NCBI GenBank assembly: GCA_014695295.1
Contig: JACJNY010000064.1
Span: 92,659 to 156,658 of the forward strand
Length of the DNA: 64,000 nucleotides
Source: Microcoleus sp. FACHB-61
Lineage (GTDB): Bacteria > Cyanobacteriota > Cyanobacteriia > Cyanobacteriales > Microcoleaceae
Direction of reading: 5' to 3'
Shown here: in pieces, positions 9,081 to 16,994 of the stretch
How positions within the stretch are numbered: position 1 is the stretch's first letter
How the letters are laid out: the number at the start of each line of letters is the position of its first letter
Notes under the pieces: model-generated
Seen by the model: the letters and a program-made list of their open reading frames with translations, nothing else
Database searches by the model: none
Told to the model about the DNA's origin: nothing
Translations under genes and position numbers: made by a program

Positions 9081-9192
9081 TTGTTGACGGTTGACTGTTG
9101 ACTTCGCTCAGGGCAATGTGGTTGAGCGTTAACTTGTATTGGTCATTGCTGATTAAGCTATTGTTGGCTATCAACTATTTAAAGTAGCTAAT

Positions 9193-9591
9193 ATGGAAAG
9201 CTTTTAACAGCTACAAGTTTATGAATTAGCTGAAAAAATATCAAACGAAATATGGTTTATTGTTAAAAAGTGGGACTACTTTACGAAGGATACGATGGGC
9301 AAACAAATCGTGCGAGCTGCTGATAGTGTGGGTGCTAATATTGCAGAAGGACATGACCGCTATAGCTGTCAAGATAATCAGCGTTTTGTGAAAATTGCCA
9401 GAGGTTCATTAAACGAAACAAGACACTGGTTAAGACTTGCCTAAGCTCGCAATCTTTTGACTCAAGAACAAATCGATCGACTGCATCCTTTATTAAAGGA
9501 ACTTTCACCAAAACTTAATGCCTATCTTAACTCACTCAAACAAAAAGCCAACAGTCAACAGCCAACAGCCAACAGCCAACAATCAACCTAA
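9193..9591 (+). pseudogene. Four-helix-bundle (S23/IVP-like) protein gene with two in-frame stops
   Basis: One frame from ATG 9193 to TAA 9589-9591 encodes the family core QLQVYELAEKISNEIW, GKQIVRAADSVGANIAEG, and FVKIARGSLNETRHWLR then LLTQEQIDRL, ELSPKLNAYLNSL. It is interrupted by TAA at 9205-9207 (after MESF) and TAA at 9442-9444 (after RLA). Both stops are single-base changes from codons expected in the family (Lys-like and Tyr-like positions). No frameshift is needed. Proteins of this group are about 120 residues and of uncertain role, often near 23S rRNA or mobile islands. The 3' end is made of CAACAGC heptamers and its last base overlaps the start of ldcA. Confidence 0.8.
9549..9590. 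repeat. Heptamer tandem repeat (CAACAGC/T) abutting the ldcA start
   Basis: CAACAGT, three CAACAGC, CAACAAT and CAACCTA follow each other at 9549-9590, and the ldcA ATG begins at 9591. The array forms the Gln/Ala/Asn-rich tail of the broken upstream gene. Related CTGTTGA units lie at 9083-9105 and 30364-30391. Confidence 0.85.
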
Positions 9592-10520
9592 TGACTAACA
9601 TTAAATGGCTGCAACCGGGAGATTTACTCAGGGTAATTGCTCCCAGCGGCACTCTGCGAGAATTAAGTACCTTTGAACGCGGTGTAGAAATTTGGAAATC
9701 CCGCGGCTATCGAGTTGAATTAAGCTCGGGTTTTGACGATCGCTGGGGCTATTTGGCAGGTTCCGATGAAAACCGCGTCCGACAGCTCGCCGATGCCCTC
9801 AATGACCCGGATTGTCGCGGTATTCTCTGTGTTCGTGGCGGTTTCGGCAGCACTCGGCTTTTGGAAAAAGGAAATGTGGGAAAGGCGAACAATTCCCAAT
9901 TTCCAACTCCCGATGCCCATTCGCCGAAATGGTTAATCGGCTTTTCCGACATTACTGCTTTGCTGTGGAATCAGGCTCAATTGGGCGTTTGGGGCGTTCA
10001 CGGGCCGATGCTGACAACTTTGGCGGATGAACCGGATTGGTCTGTCGATCGACTTTTTGACTGCATAGAAGGTCGTCCCTTACAATCTTTACAAGGTAAA
10101 GGATGGGGCGGCGGACAAGCCACCGGGCGGCTGTTTCCTGCAAATCTGACGGTTGCTGCTCACTTGCTTGGAACCCCGTATCAACCGGATTTGACCGGGG
10201 TTATTCTCGCATTTGAGGATGTTTCTGAGGCTCCTTACAGGGTCGATCGAATGTTGACTCAGTGGCGGATGGCGGGGGCTTTCGCTGGGGTGCGGGGCAT
10301 TGCTTTGGGGCGCTTCAGTCGCTGCGAGATTGACCCGAGTATTCCCAGTTTTAGCATTGAAGAGGTTTTGCGCGATCGGCTGGGGGACTTGAATATTCCC
10401 ATTGTCTCGGATTTGCCCTTCGGGCACGAGGGCGTTAACGCTGCTTTACCGATGGGGATTATGGCAAGTCTCGACGCTGAATCGGGATTGCTGATTTGCG
10501 GCGATAAATCGCAACTTTAG
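9591..10520 (+). CDS. ldcA: LD-carboxypeptidase (muramoyltetrapeptide carboxypeptidase, family S66)
   Basis: Cleaves the terminal D-alanine from cytosolic muropeptide tetrapeptides during cell-wall recycling. The 309-residue protein has the family N-terminus DLLRVIAPSG, GYLAGSDENRVRQLADALND and ILCVRGGFGSTRLL. The catalytic serine is in GFSDITALLW, the glutamate in LAFEDVSEAPYR and the histidine in DLPFGHEGVNAALP, so the Ser-Glu-His set is complete. Residues about 93-112 (KGNVGKANNSQFPTPDAHS) are an extra loop before the catalytic serine, encoded by ggaaattccaatt-like repeat DNA. The start ATG 9591 overlaps the stop of the broken upstream gene and follows a heptamer array, with no clear Shine-Dalgarno site. 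Confidence 0.93.
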   Translation: MTNIKWLQPGDLLRVIAPSGTLRELSTFERGVEIWKSRGYRVELSSGFDDRWGYLAGSDENRVRQLADALNDPDCRGILCVRGGFGSTRLLEKGNVGKANNSQFPTPDAHSPKWLIGFSDITALLWNQAQLGVWGVHGPMLTTLADEPDWSVDRLFDCIEGRPLQSLQGKGWGGGQATGRLFPANLTVAAHLLGTPYQPDLTGVILAFEDVSEAPYRVDRMLTQWRMAGAFAGVRGIALGRFSRCEIDPSIPSFSIEEVLRDRLGDLNIPIVSDLPFGHEGVNAALPMGIMASLDAESGLLICGDKSQL

Positions 10521-10685
10521 ATAAGAGATCAACGTCTATAACTTTAACTTGAGATTTTCCACCAGCTAAATAGCGGGGTTAGGTGAGGTTGACACGGTTC
10601 GCAGAAATTACATTTAAAATGGATTGTGTATGCAAATGTCGGCGCCAAGAAAGCAAAAAGATTTTAAATTTTTCCAGAGGTTGAT

Positions 10686-11471
10686 ATGAGAACGCACAAC
10701 TTGTTAAACAGTATTGCGGCCACTGTGCTAGTTGCAGGATTGGCACTCACTGGCATTTCGTCTAGTGCAGTTGGCGAACAGATAGGGAATAACGATCGCA
10801 TAGATGGAGTAATTCGCCGCACTTCCCCGATTTACCGTTTCCGGAATATGTGGGTTCCGGGTTCTCCGACGGAAGAATTGCGCGGCCAAGAATACACATT
10901 CAGCGCTCGGGAAGGCGACAACATTGAAGTGTTTTTAGACACAGATAGAAGTCGCGGTTTTACTCCCGTCATGGTGCTGTTTTACGGAAACAACAAACAA
11001 GTCGCTTTTACGCAAGACCGTTCTTTTAATTATCAAATTCCCCGTAGTGGCGATTATAAACTGTTAGTGTTAGCAAAAGATGCTGCCAGAGGTGGTAACT
11101 ACACGCTGGAAGTTTCGGGAATTGATGGGGGCGACAGACGAGCTCGCAATTCGCGGGACGATTGGTACACCGAGCAAGATAATGGCCGGTATGACAATCG
11201 ATATGACAGAGCACAGCTTCTGCAAGATGATTTTGGCTTGCGGTCTGTTGATTGTCGCGAGAGACGTTCTATGGTGAGAGTAAGGTTTGATGATGGTAAT
11301 CAAGACTCGACTTACTGCGCTGTCCCGACTAGAAACTTTCCGGCGGGAGATTATTACTACAATTCGCGGACTAGAGATTTAGATTCGGCGAGGGTGAATA
11401 ATAATAGGAGGTTCGATGAGGATCGCGATCAATGTCGCGTATCCGTAGGCGGAGTGTGCGTGACGAGATAG
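10686..11471 (+). CDS. Secreted protein with a PPC-like (pre-peptidase C-terminal) domain
   Basis: A 261-residue exported protein. A typical signal peptide spans residues 1-31 (LLNSIAATVLVAGLALTGIS, then AVGEQ). Residues about 50-150 resemble the beta-sandwich PPC domain: an extended region ending REGDNIEVFLD, then FTPVMVLFYGNNKQVAFTQD, then RSGDYKLLVLAKDAARGGNYTLEV. The C-terminal part is rich in Asp, Arg, Tyr and Asn and has four cysteines (two in CRERR...TYC, two in CRVSVGGVC) that could form disulfides. RBS-like ccagaggttg precedes ATG 10686. Function is unknown; a cell-surface or periplasmic binding role is plausible. Confidence 0.75.
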   Translation: MRTHNLLNSIAATVLVAGLALTGISSSAVGEQIGNNDRIDGVIRRTSPIYRFRNMWVPGSPTEELRGQEYTFSAREGDNIEVFLDTDRSRGFTPVMVLFYGNNKQVAFTQDRSFNYQIPRSGDYKLLVLAKDAARGGNYTLEVSGIDGGDRRARNSRDDWYTEQDNGRYDNRYDRAQLLQDDFGLRSVDCRERRSMVRVRFDDGNQDSTYCAVPTRNFPAGDYYYNSRTRDLDSARVNNNRRFDEDRDQCRVSVGGVCVTR

Positions 11472-11492
11472 TTTCGATTTAATTAACCGTAG

Positions 11493-11548
11493 GGTGCGTC
11501 GCCCAATACAATCTAGTATTAAGCTCGAAAATGGAGCAGCGACGCACC
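11493..11548. repeat. Inverted repeat of the GGGTGCGTCGC family
   Basis: ggtgcgtcgc (11493-11502) and gcgacgcacc (11539-11548) form a 10-base perfect stem in the intergenic region between the PPC protein and the end of iscB. Related gggtgcgcaccgcgcacc sequences occur near 16.68, 35.05 and 63.65 kb, so this is a dispersed small element. It could mark the 3' flank of the IscB locus. Confidence 0.6.
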
Positions 11549-11622
11549 ATACAAGATGAGGGTAAGGAACTGTAACTGAATTGTTTGACATATCTGTACA
11601 TTGCTTACTGTTTGGGCAAGTA

Positions 11623-12894
11623 TTAAGCGTACTCATATCCGTCCTTTCGATGAATGGATGTTAAGTAGTCCAGTTTGATTGACCTCCGTTTTTTGTCTAT
11701 CACAAATTCTCCATAACCATGCGACATGGGACAGACTCGTGCGGTAAAAGTACCTTTGTACTTACCTTTGGGAACATTAGCGCGAACTATATCGCCTGTA
11801 CAGAATCCCAGAATTGGACGCAACGGGCGATGTTTTTGCGGATAGCCAAACTTGTCTGTTTGACATCGCTGCCGACCACCAAAACCTGTTGCTTTTACCT
11901 TGAGAATCTTGGTTGTAACAAGTTTGATGGCATTGACCACGCCAACGCAAGCCGCATCAATCCAATGAGCTTTTGGCAACGAAAATCGAATCCGATTGAA
12001 CTTTGTTTGACCACCAGTCCCAGTGCTAACAGGCAATCCAAAAGACTTCAAAGTATTGAACAATGCCCACCGAGTTGAGTTAACTGATGCCGCATCCTTT
12101 AAGGTCGTTTTGGCTTGTTTCAAAACGCGCTTCAACACATCTGACTTACCTTTGAGGAAGTCCTTTATATCTCTATTTCCTTTGCGTTGATTGCACTTGT
12201 GGCAAGCCAAGCAAAGATTAGAAATACGGTCTGAACCACCTTGTGATTTTGGTTGGATATGTTCAATTTCGAGCGGAACGTCCTTGACACCACAATAAGC
12301 GCATTGACGATTCCATTTTTCCAACAGGTACTCACGGCACTCATAACCTTTCAAAGTTCCTTGCTGGTATTCAATCCCAGAGATTTCTGGATTCTGGATT
12401 GCTTGGGTGTCGAACTTAACAAGTTCTTGAGCAATTGAATCAAGTGGTGCAAACTTTTGCAGTCGTTTTACCCAAGTTTCTATTGTCAAAATGCGGTGTC
12501 TTAAAGATGGAGCTAACCACCCATCTGGTCTTTTACGATTGAGGAATCGTGCTTGGCGATAACGAGTATTGCGGTTCCTGCGCCCTCTACGTACCGCTCT
12601 ACGATGCAAGAGAGCGTCCTTAATTTGTTGTCCGCGATGCTGCAACTCCATTGCCCAGACAACATTGCCTTGATTCGTAACTAACGCAATGCCAGTAAAC
12701 TTTGAACCAGGGTCTATTTTGAGTGTTAACGGATATACATTTGGATTTTCTATGACTCGCTTCAAAATCAACGTGAATGGATAACACTGAAACACAGCGG
12801 CTTTCTCGGAATCCAGTAACTTGCGAGCTTGTGCTGGATGAACAGGATTGAGCGGTGTCTTATTACTGTCTATGAGAAATACGTGGTTTGACAT
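11623..12894 (-). CDS. iscB: IscB RNA-guided endonuclease (OMEGA system)
   Basis: A 423-residue protein with the complete IscB layout. The N-terminal PLMP-type domain spans residues 1-50 (MSNHVFLIDSNKTPLNPVHP). RuvC-I follows at 57-71 with D61 in LKIDPGSKFTGIAL, then an Arg-rich bridge helix at 97-123 (HRRAVRRGRRNRNTRYR). RuvC-II has E157 in IAQELVKFD. The HNH domain spans 196-240 with H212 in LEIEHIQPKSQGG and two Cys pairs (C198/C201, C231/C234). RuvC-III has D313 in HWIDAACVG. A C-terminal target-interacting domain ends at GYEYA. All catalytic residues are present, so double-strand cleavage guided by the upstream RNA is expected from the family. There is no Rec lobe and no adjacent TnpA transposase. 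A structured RNA lies directly upstream on the same strand (12900-13188). Confidence 0.95.
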   Translation of the reverse strand: MSNHVFLIDSNKTPLNPVHPAQARKLLDSEKAAVFQCYPFTLILKRVIENPNVYPLTLKIDPGSKFTGIALVTNQGNVVWAMELQHRGQQIKDALLHRRAVRRGRRNRNTRYRQARFLNRKRPDGWLAPSLRHRILTIETWVKRLQKFAPLDSIAQELVKFDTQAIQNPEISGIEYQQGTLKGYECREYLLEKWNRQCAYCGVKDVPLEIEHIQPKSQGGSDRISNLCLACHKCNQRKGNRDIKDFLKGKSDVLKRVLKQAKTTLKDAASVNSTRWALFNTLKSFGLPVSTGTGGQTKFNRIRFSLPKAHWIDAACVGVVNAIKLVTTKILKVKATGFGGRQRCQTDKFGYPQKHRPLRPILGFCTGDIVRANVPKGKYKGTFTARVCPMSHGYGEFVIDKKRRSIKLDYLTSIHRKDGYEYA

Positions 12895-12899
12895 GATTT

Positions 12900-13188
12900 A
12901 TTCAATCAACTTTATTACTAAGTAAAGTTGGCCTCGACAATGATTTAAGAGCTTGTTTGGACTGCCACACGCGGATTTATAAACCGTTAATCCGTACCTT
13001 AATGACAATCGACAGAGCAACAAACTGGCGTTCATTCGTTGGTGTCATGACTCAAAAATCGTAGCTTTCGCTTAGTCTGCACGTTCGGTAGAGTTGTCAA
13101 TAAATTTCCAACTCTGGGTAGGTTTTACCGAGCGGTAATTCTGAGATTTAGCATTCTATCGGGATTAGCCCCTAGTCTTCTGACAGGG
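12900..13188 (-). ncRNA. HEARO / omega RNA of IscB
   Basis: The 420-base gap upstream of iscB is rich in RNA-like stems when read on the minus strand. They are a 5' hairpin CCCT...AGGG with AAGAC in its loop (13188-13169), a 7-base stem at 13109-13115/13090-13096 (agagttg/caactct), an AGC-GAAA-GCT GNRA hairpin at 13072-13063, a stem cggatt/aatccg at 12994-12972, and an 8-base hairpin caacttta/taaagttg at 12930-12907 just before the ATG. IscB proteins use such an RNA, encoded immediately 5' of their gene, as guide carrier. The guide would be the 5' extension: minus strand ggtcacaaagctataattat just before the scaffold. Ends are estimates. Confidence 0.8.
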
Positions 13189-13314
13189 ATAATTATAGCT
13201 TTGTGACCGCGAATTTAGATGGTGAAAAATTAGCTCCCTACAGCGCCAAGACAGAAACTAAATTAGTATTTAGTCCAGCGTATCAACCGTGGTCTCTACA
13301 GATTTAAAGATCGA

Positions 13315-13818
13315 CTAAGCTACATCTTTGAGAGCCGATCGCGAATTGTTGGGAGATTTTTTGACAACGCTCATGCTGCCGTCGGTTTCCAGCACGACTG
13401 CTTCGATTTCTTCGATCGACGCGCTGCCCGTCCCCCGAATCGCCGCCCGAATTTCCGATTCACCCACGCGCTGCTGCCGCATCGCCACAGGCAGAAATTG
13501 GCCTTTGTCGAGCAGCATAGTAGGTTCGGCTTTGATGAGATTTTTTACCCACTTTACCCGCACGACAAGCCACGTGACGATAAATTGCAGCCCGATGAGT
13601 AAGCCGAGTGCGAAAACGCCCTCGACGAGCGAAACGTCTTTTGACATGATGACAGTCGCCAGCGTCGAACCGAGCGCGATGGTAACGATGAAATCGAAGG
13701 CATTCCACTTCGAAAGAGTTCGCTTGCCGGAGACGAGCAGCAAAAAAATCAGCGCGGCGTAAGCGGAAACGCCGAGCGTCAAAATCCTAATTATTTCAAA
13801 CCAATTGTCAAAAAACAT
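13315..13818 (-). CDS. DUF421 (YetF-like) membrane protein
   Basis: A 167-residue integral membrane protein. Three transmembrane segments occupy the first 90 residues (ILTLGVSAYAALIFLLLVSG; FIVTIALGSTLATVIM; GVFALGLLIGLQFIVTWLVV), followed by the conserved cytosolic DUF421 domain with LIKAEPTMLLDKGQFLP and AAIRGTGSASIEEIEAVVLE, where the E-A-VLE-TDG strand is diagnostic. B. subtilis YetF belongs to the family, whose function is poorly defined. The gene stands alone. Length is normal for the short form of the family. Confidence 0.88.
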   Translation of the reverse strand: MFFDNWFEIIRILTLGVSAYAALIFLLLVSGKRTLSKWNAFDFIVTIALGSTLATVIMSKDVSLVEGVFALGLLIGLQFIVTWLVVRVKWVKNLIKAEPTMLLDKGQFLPVAMRQQRVGESEIRAAIRGTGSASIEEIEAVVLETDGSMSVVKKSPNNSRSALKDVA

Positions 13819-14133
13819 ATTTTTATTTCGCCATCGTGATTTTGGACGCTTTGCTGCTGCACCAGTGCTAGATGCTTCGTCTGCTTGAGGTCGCGGTCGC
13901 GGGTTCTGTTAGTTTCCATTGTCAGTGTAGCAGAAGGGTCGATGCGAAAATTCCCTATTAGCAATAGTTTCAGCTATTAAGAATTCCTTAACTGTGCCAG
14001 AAGGTTGCTATCGAACTCAGGCGATTGCCTCATTTCCCTCTGGACCGATACATGAATTTTTTGTCAAAAAGGACGATCGCACAGTGGTAAGCTACCAAAG
14101 GCATTGAAATATCTAAGGTAGAGAAAAGTTAAA
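13819..14133. other. Intergenic region upstream of hemE, nothing specific seen
   Basis: About 315 bases between the divergent DUF421 and hemE genes. It should contain both promoters. No RNA, repeat or short gene was recognised. Confidence 0.5.
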
Positions 14134-15198
14134 ATGTCGGCATTAAATGAAGTTCCCTTGTTGTTGCGGGCAGCCCGTGGCGAAACCCTAGACCGCCCGC
14201 CCGTGTGGATGATGCGTCAAGCCGGCCGCTACATGAAGGCTTATCGAGATTTGCGAGAAAAGTATCCCTCGTTTCGCGAACGTTCCGAAATTCCCGAAGT
14301 TGCGATCGAAGTTTCCCTTCAGCCGTGGCGCGCGTTTCAACCCGACGGCGTAATTCTGTTTTCCGATATTGTCACCCCCATGCCCGGTTTGGGCATCGAC
14401 ATGGACATCGCCGAAGGCAAAGGCCCGATTATCAACGCACCCATCCGCACTCAGGAGCAAATCGACAACCTGCAACCGCTGAACCCGGAAGAAAGCTTGC
14501 CGTTTATCAAAACAATCCTGCAATCCCTGCGCCAGGAAGTCGGCAACAAATCTACCGTGCTCGGCTTTGTGGGCGCGCCGTGGACGCTGGCGGCCTATGC
14601 CGTTGAGGGCAAAGGTTCTAAGGATTATGCGATCATCAAAAACATGGCATTTTCCGATCCAACTTTACTGCATCAGTTGCTGTCGAAATTCGCAGATGCG
14701 ATCGCCGTTTATATGCGCTACCAAATCGACTGCGGCGCGCAAGTAGTGCAAATGTTCGACTCCTGGGCCGGCCAACTTTCCCCGCAGGACTACGACACCT
14801 TCGCTTTACCTTACCAGAAACAGGTGTTCGAGCAAGTCAAAAAAACCCATCCCGACACCCCGCTAATTCTGTTAGTAAGCGGCAGTGCCGGCATCCTCGA
14901 ACGTATGGCAACATCCGGCGCGGATATCGTCAGCGTCGATTGGACAGTGGATATGGCCGACGCGCGCCGACGTTTGGGCCCCAATATGAACGTTCAGGGA
15001 AATCTCGATCCGGGCGTGTTGTTTGGTTCTCAAGCGTTTATTCGCGATCGAATTCTTGATACAATTCGCAAAGCCGGTCCTCGCGGACACATCCTCAATT
15101 TGGGACACGGCGTGTTACCGGGAACTCCCGAAGACAACGTGCGTTTCTTCTTTGAAACGGCAAAACAAGCGGACAAATTGCTTGCAGTTGCTGCTTAA
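14134..15198 (+). CDS. hemE: Uroporphyrinogen decarboxylase
   Basis: Decarboxylates the four acetate side chains of uroporphyrinogen III to give coproporphyrinogen III, on the shared path to heme, chlorophyll and bilins. The 354-residue length is normal. Signatures are present: [14 protein letters not shown] near the N-terminus with the conserved arginines, [15 protein letters not shown] with the catalytic aspartate, [16 protein letters not shown], and [17 protein letters not shown] at the C-terminus. Acts in the cytosol as a homodimer. It stands alone, with its own upstream region. Confidence 0.98.
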   Translation: MSALNEVPLLLRAARGETLDRPPVWMMRQAGRYMKAYRDLREKYPSFRERSEIPEVAIEVSLQPWRAFQPDGVILFSDIVTPMPGLGIDMDIAEGKGPIINAPIRTQEQIDNLQPLNPEESLPFIKTILQSLRQEVGNKSTVLGFVGAPWTLAAYAVEGKGSKDYAIIKNMAFSDPTLLHQLLSKFADAIAVYMRYQIDCGAQVVQMFDSWAGQLSPQDYDTFALPYQKQVFEQVKKTHPDTPLILLVSGSAGILERMATSGADIVSVDWTVDMADARRRLGPNMNVQGNLDPGVLFGSQAFIRDRILDTIRKAGPRGHILNLGHGVLPGTPEDNVRFFFETAKQADKLLAVAA

Positions 15199-15223
15199 TT
15201 TGATTTCGATTTTAGAATCCGAT

Positions 15224-15264
15224 CGAATCCGGTTAATTGCACCTGATATTTGTAGAAATACGGC
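15224..15264. repeat. 41-base direct repeat, copy 1
   Basis: A 41-base sequence beginning cgaatccggttaattgcacc and ending atacggc is repeated at 15516-15556 with two mismatches. The two copies flank the MITE-like element at 15278-15464. Confidence 0.9.
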
Positions 15265-15277
15265 AATGGGCCTTGCC

Positions 15278-15464
15278 GTGTCAACTTAACGTTAAACGTA
15301 GTATCGGTCTGCTGTCTGACGATTAGGGTTCGATCCCCCCTAGCCCCCCTTAATAAGGGGGGGACAGGAATATTCTCAAAGTCCCCCTTATTAAGGGGGA
15401 TTTAGGGGGATCGAGACTGGGTTAAAAGCGAGATTTATCAGGGGTTTCAGTCTTAAGTTGACAC
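15278..15464. mobile_element. MITE-like element, copy A
   Basis: A non-coding element of about 187 bases with ends gtgtcaacttaa (15278-15289) and ttaagttgacac (15453-15464), a perfect 12-base inverted pair, and internal palindromic C/G-runs (cccccctta...taaggggg). The right half (gcgagatttat, aggggtttc, cttaagttgacacc) matches the element at 30408-30625. No transposase is encoded, so mobility would depend on an element elsewhere. Confidence 0.75.
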
Positions 15465-15515
15465 CCATGAGATCTTGGAGTCTCCCTACCGTCGAAAAAG
15501 ATTATATAATCGGAG

Positions 15516-15556
15516 CGAATCCGGTTAATTGCACCTGATATTTGTAGGGATACGGC
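15516..15556. repeat. 41-base direct repeat, copy 2
   Basis: Second copy of the repeat at 15224-15264 (two mismatches, gg for aa before atacggc), lying about 60 bases upstream of the epimerase start. Confidence 0.9.
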
Positions 15557-15614
15557 CATACCGTCTCCCTAGCGTCGAAAAATCGTCAAATCCTCCCTCT
15601 TCCCCTGCGGCAAA

Positions 15615-16580
15615 ATGAACTCCAAAAAAATTTTTGTGACGGGTGCAAGTGGCTGTATCGGTCACTACATGGCCGAAACTTTGATTCAAGAGACAAACCA
15701 CGAACTTTACTTATTAGTTCGCAACCCCGAAAAATTAAAATTTGACTGGAAAGGCCGCCCCGGCATCAATATCATACAAGGCGATATGCGAGATATCGAT
15801 CAACACGCCGAACTTCTCCAAACAATAAATGTAGCAATTGTAGCCGCTACTGCTTGGGGAGGAACTCAAGAAGTTTTTGATGTTAACGTAACCAAAACTC
15901 TCCGCCTAATTCAACTACTTTCGCCACAGACTTGCCAGCAAGTAATTTATTTTTCAACGGCCAGCATTCTCGGTCGAGACAACAATTTGCTCAAAGAAGC
16001 CGGGGAACTGGGGACAGATTATATTCGCTCGAAATACAACTGCATGGTGCATTTGTCAGCCTTAAAAAATTTGCCTCCGATTACGGCACTTTACCCGACA
16101 TTAGTATTGGGAGGAGACGCAGAAAAACCAGTATCTCACTTGTCCTCTGGTCTGCCACTTGTCGCTAAATGGATTGGTTTGATTCGCTGGTTTAAGGCAG
16201 ATGGAAGTTTTCACTTCATCCACGGCGCCGATATTGCCAAAGTAGTTAATTATTTAGTTGAGCATCCGCCTGCTTCCGAGGAAGCGCGACATTTTGTGCT
16301 AGGAAATCCGGCGATTACAGCTAATGAAGTCGTAGAACAAGCTTGCAAGTATTTGAATAAAAACATATTTTTTCGGATTACTCTGTCAGCTTGGCTAGCC
16401 GATTTCTTTATTTGGCTGTTCCGAATTCAGGTGGCTGCTTGGGATAGATTTTGTATCAGCTACCGCCATTTTACCTATCAAAATCTTGTGAATCCCGAAA
16501 GCATAGGAATGCCGAGTTACTGCGGCACAGTTGCCGATATGTTAAGAACTAGCGGGATTCCTGGCAAAGATTCAAATTAG
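15615..16580 (+). CDS. NAD(P)-dependent epimerase/dehydratase family protein
   Basis: A 321-residue extended short-chain dehydrogenase/reductase. The Rossmann glycine motif is GASGCIGHYMAE at residues 8-19. The dinucleotide-associated Asp is in IIQGDMRD, and the active-site Tyr-x3-Lys is YIRSK, preceded by the STAS strand. The C-terminal part (AWLADFFIWLF) is hydrophobic, suggesting membrane association. Family members interconvert nucleotide sugars or reduce sterol/flavonoid-like substrates; the substrate here cannot be assigned. The gene stands alone between repeat-rich intergenic regions. Confidence 0.85.
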   Translation: MNSKKIFVTGASGCIGHYMAETLIQETNHELYLLVRNPEKLKFDWKGRPGINIIQGDMRDIDQHAELLQTINVAIVAATAWGGTQEVFDVNVTKTLRLIQLLSPQTCQQVIYFSTASILGRDNNLLKEAGELGTDYIRSKYNCMVHLSALKNLPPITALYPTLVLGGDAEKPVSHLSSGLPLVAKWIGLIRWFKADGSFHFIHGADIAKVVNYLVEHPPASEEARHFVLGNPAITANEVVEQACKYLNKNIFFRITLSAWLADFFIWLFRIQVAAWDRFCISYRHFTYQNLVNPESIGMPSYCGTVADMLRTSGIPGKDSN

Positions 16581-16587
16581 GCCAGAA

Positions 16588-16650
16588 GGAAGAGGGAAGA
16601 AGGAAGAAGGAAGAAGGAAGAGGGAAGAGGGAACAGGGAAGAAGGAAGAA
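16588..16650. repeat. Heptamer tandem repeat (GGAAGAA/G), nine units
   Basis: Nine consecutive 7-base units (GGAAGAG, three GGAAGAA, two GGAAGAG, GGAACAG, two GGAAGAA) directly follow the epimerase stop. The rest of the 414-base gap to the next gene (16581-16994) holds a gggtgcgcagcgcgcacc palindrome near 16677 and otherwise nothing recognised. Confidence 0.9.
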
Positions 16651-16994
16651 GGAATGCGCACCAAACGAGTAATGTAGGGTGCGCAGCGCGCACCAAACGA
16701 CTAATTTACTGTTTCAAGTTCTTTTTTGCCTTAGTCCCATGCTTTTTAAATGCGATTATCGTTAATTAACGGTCAAATACGATAAAATATCAGCATTTGC
16801 AAACTTTAACAGGGAACTGCAAGCTAAAAATTGCGCTTATTCTCTTTGTCTTAGGGGGTGTCACCCCTCGCCAGATATTCGATCGAGTGCAAGATCGTAA
16901 TTTTAGCATTAACATTAAGTCTTGAGAGTCGATCGAACTCTCAAACACGCCGGCCCGATCGCAAGTTGTTTACTGATGTGAGGTTTAACATATA

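Noticed and set aside
11623..13314. Full IS element with TnpA around iscB
   Set aside because: No Y1 transposase frame is present on either side, so only the nuclease and its RNA are annotated.
15345..15375. tRNA-like ggttcgatcccccc sequence
   Set aside because: It resembles a T-arm, but no acceptor or anticodon arm can be built around it, and the same sequence is part of the dispersed MITE.
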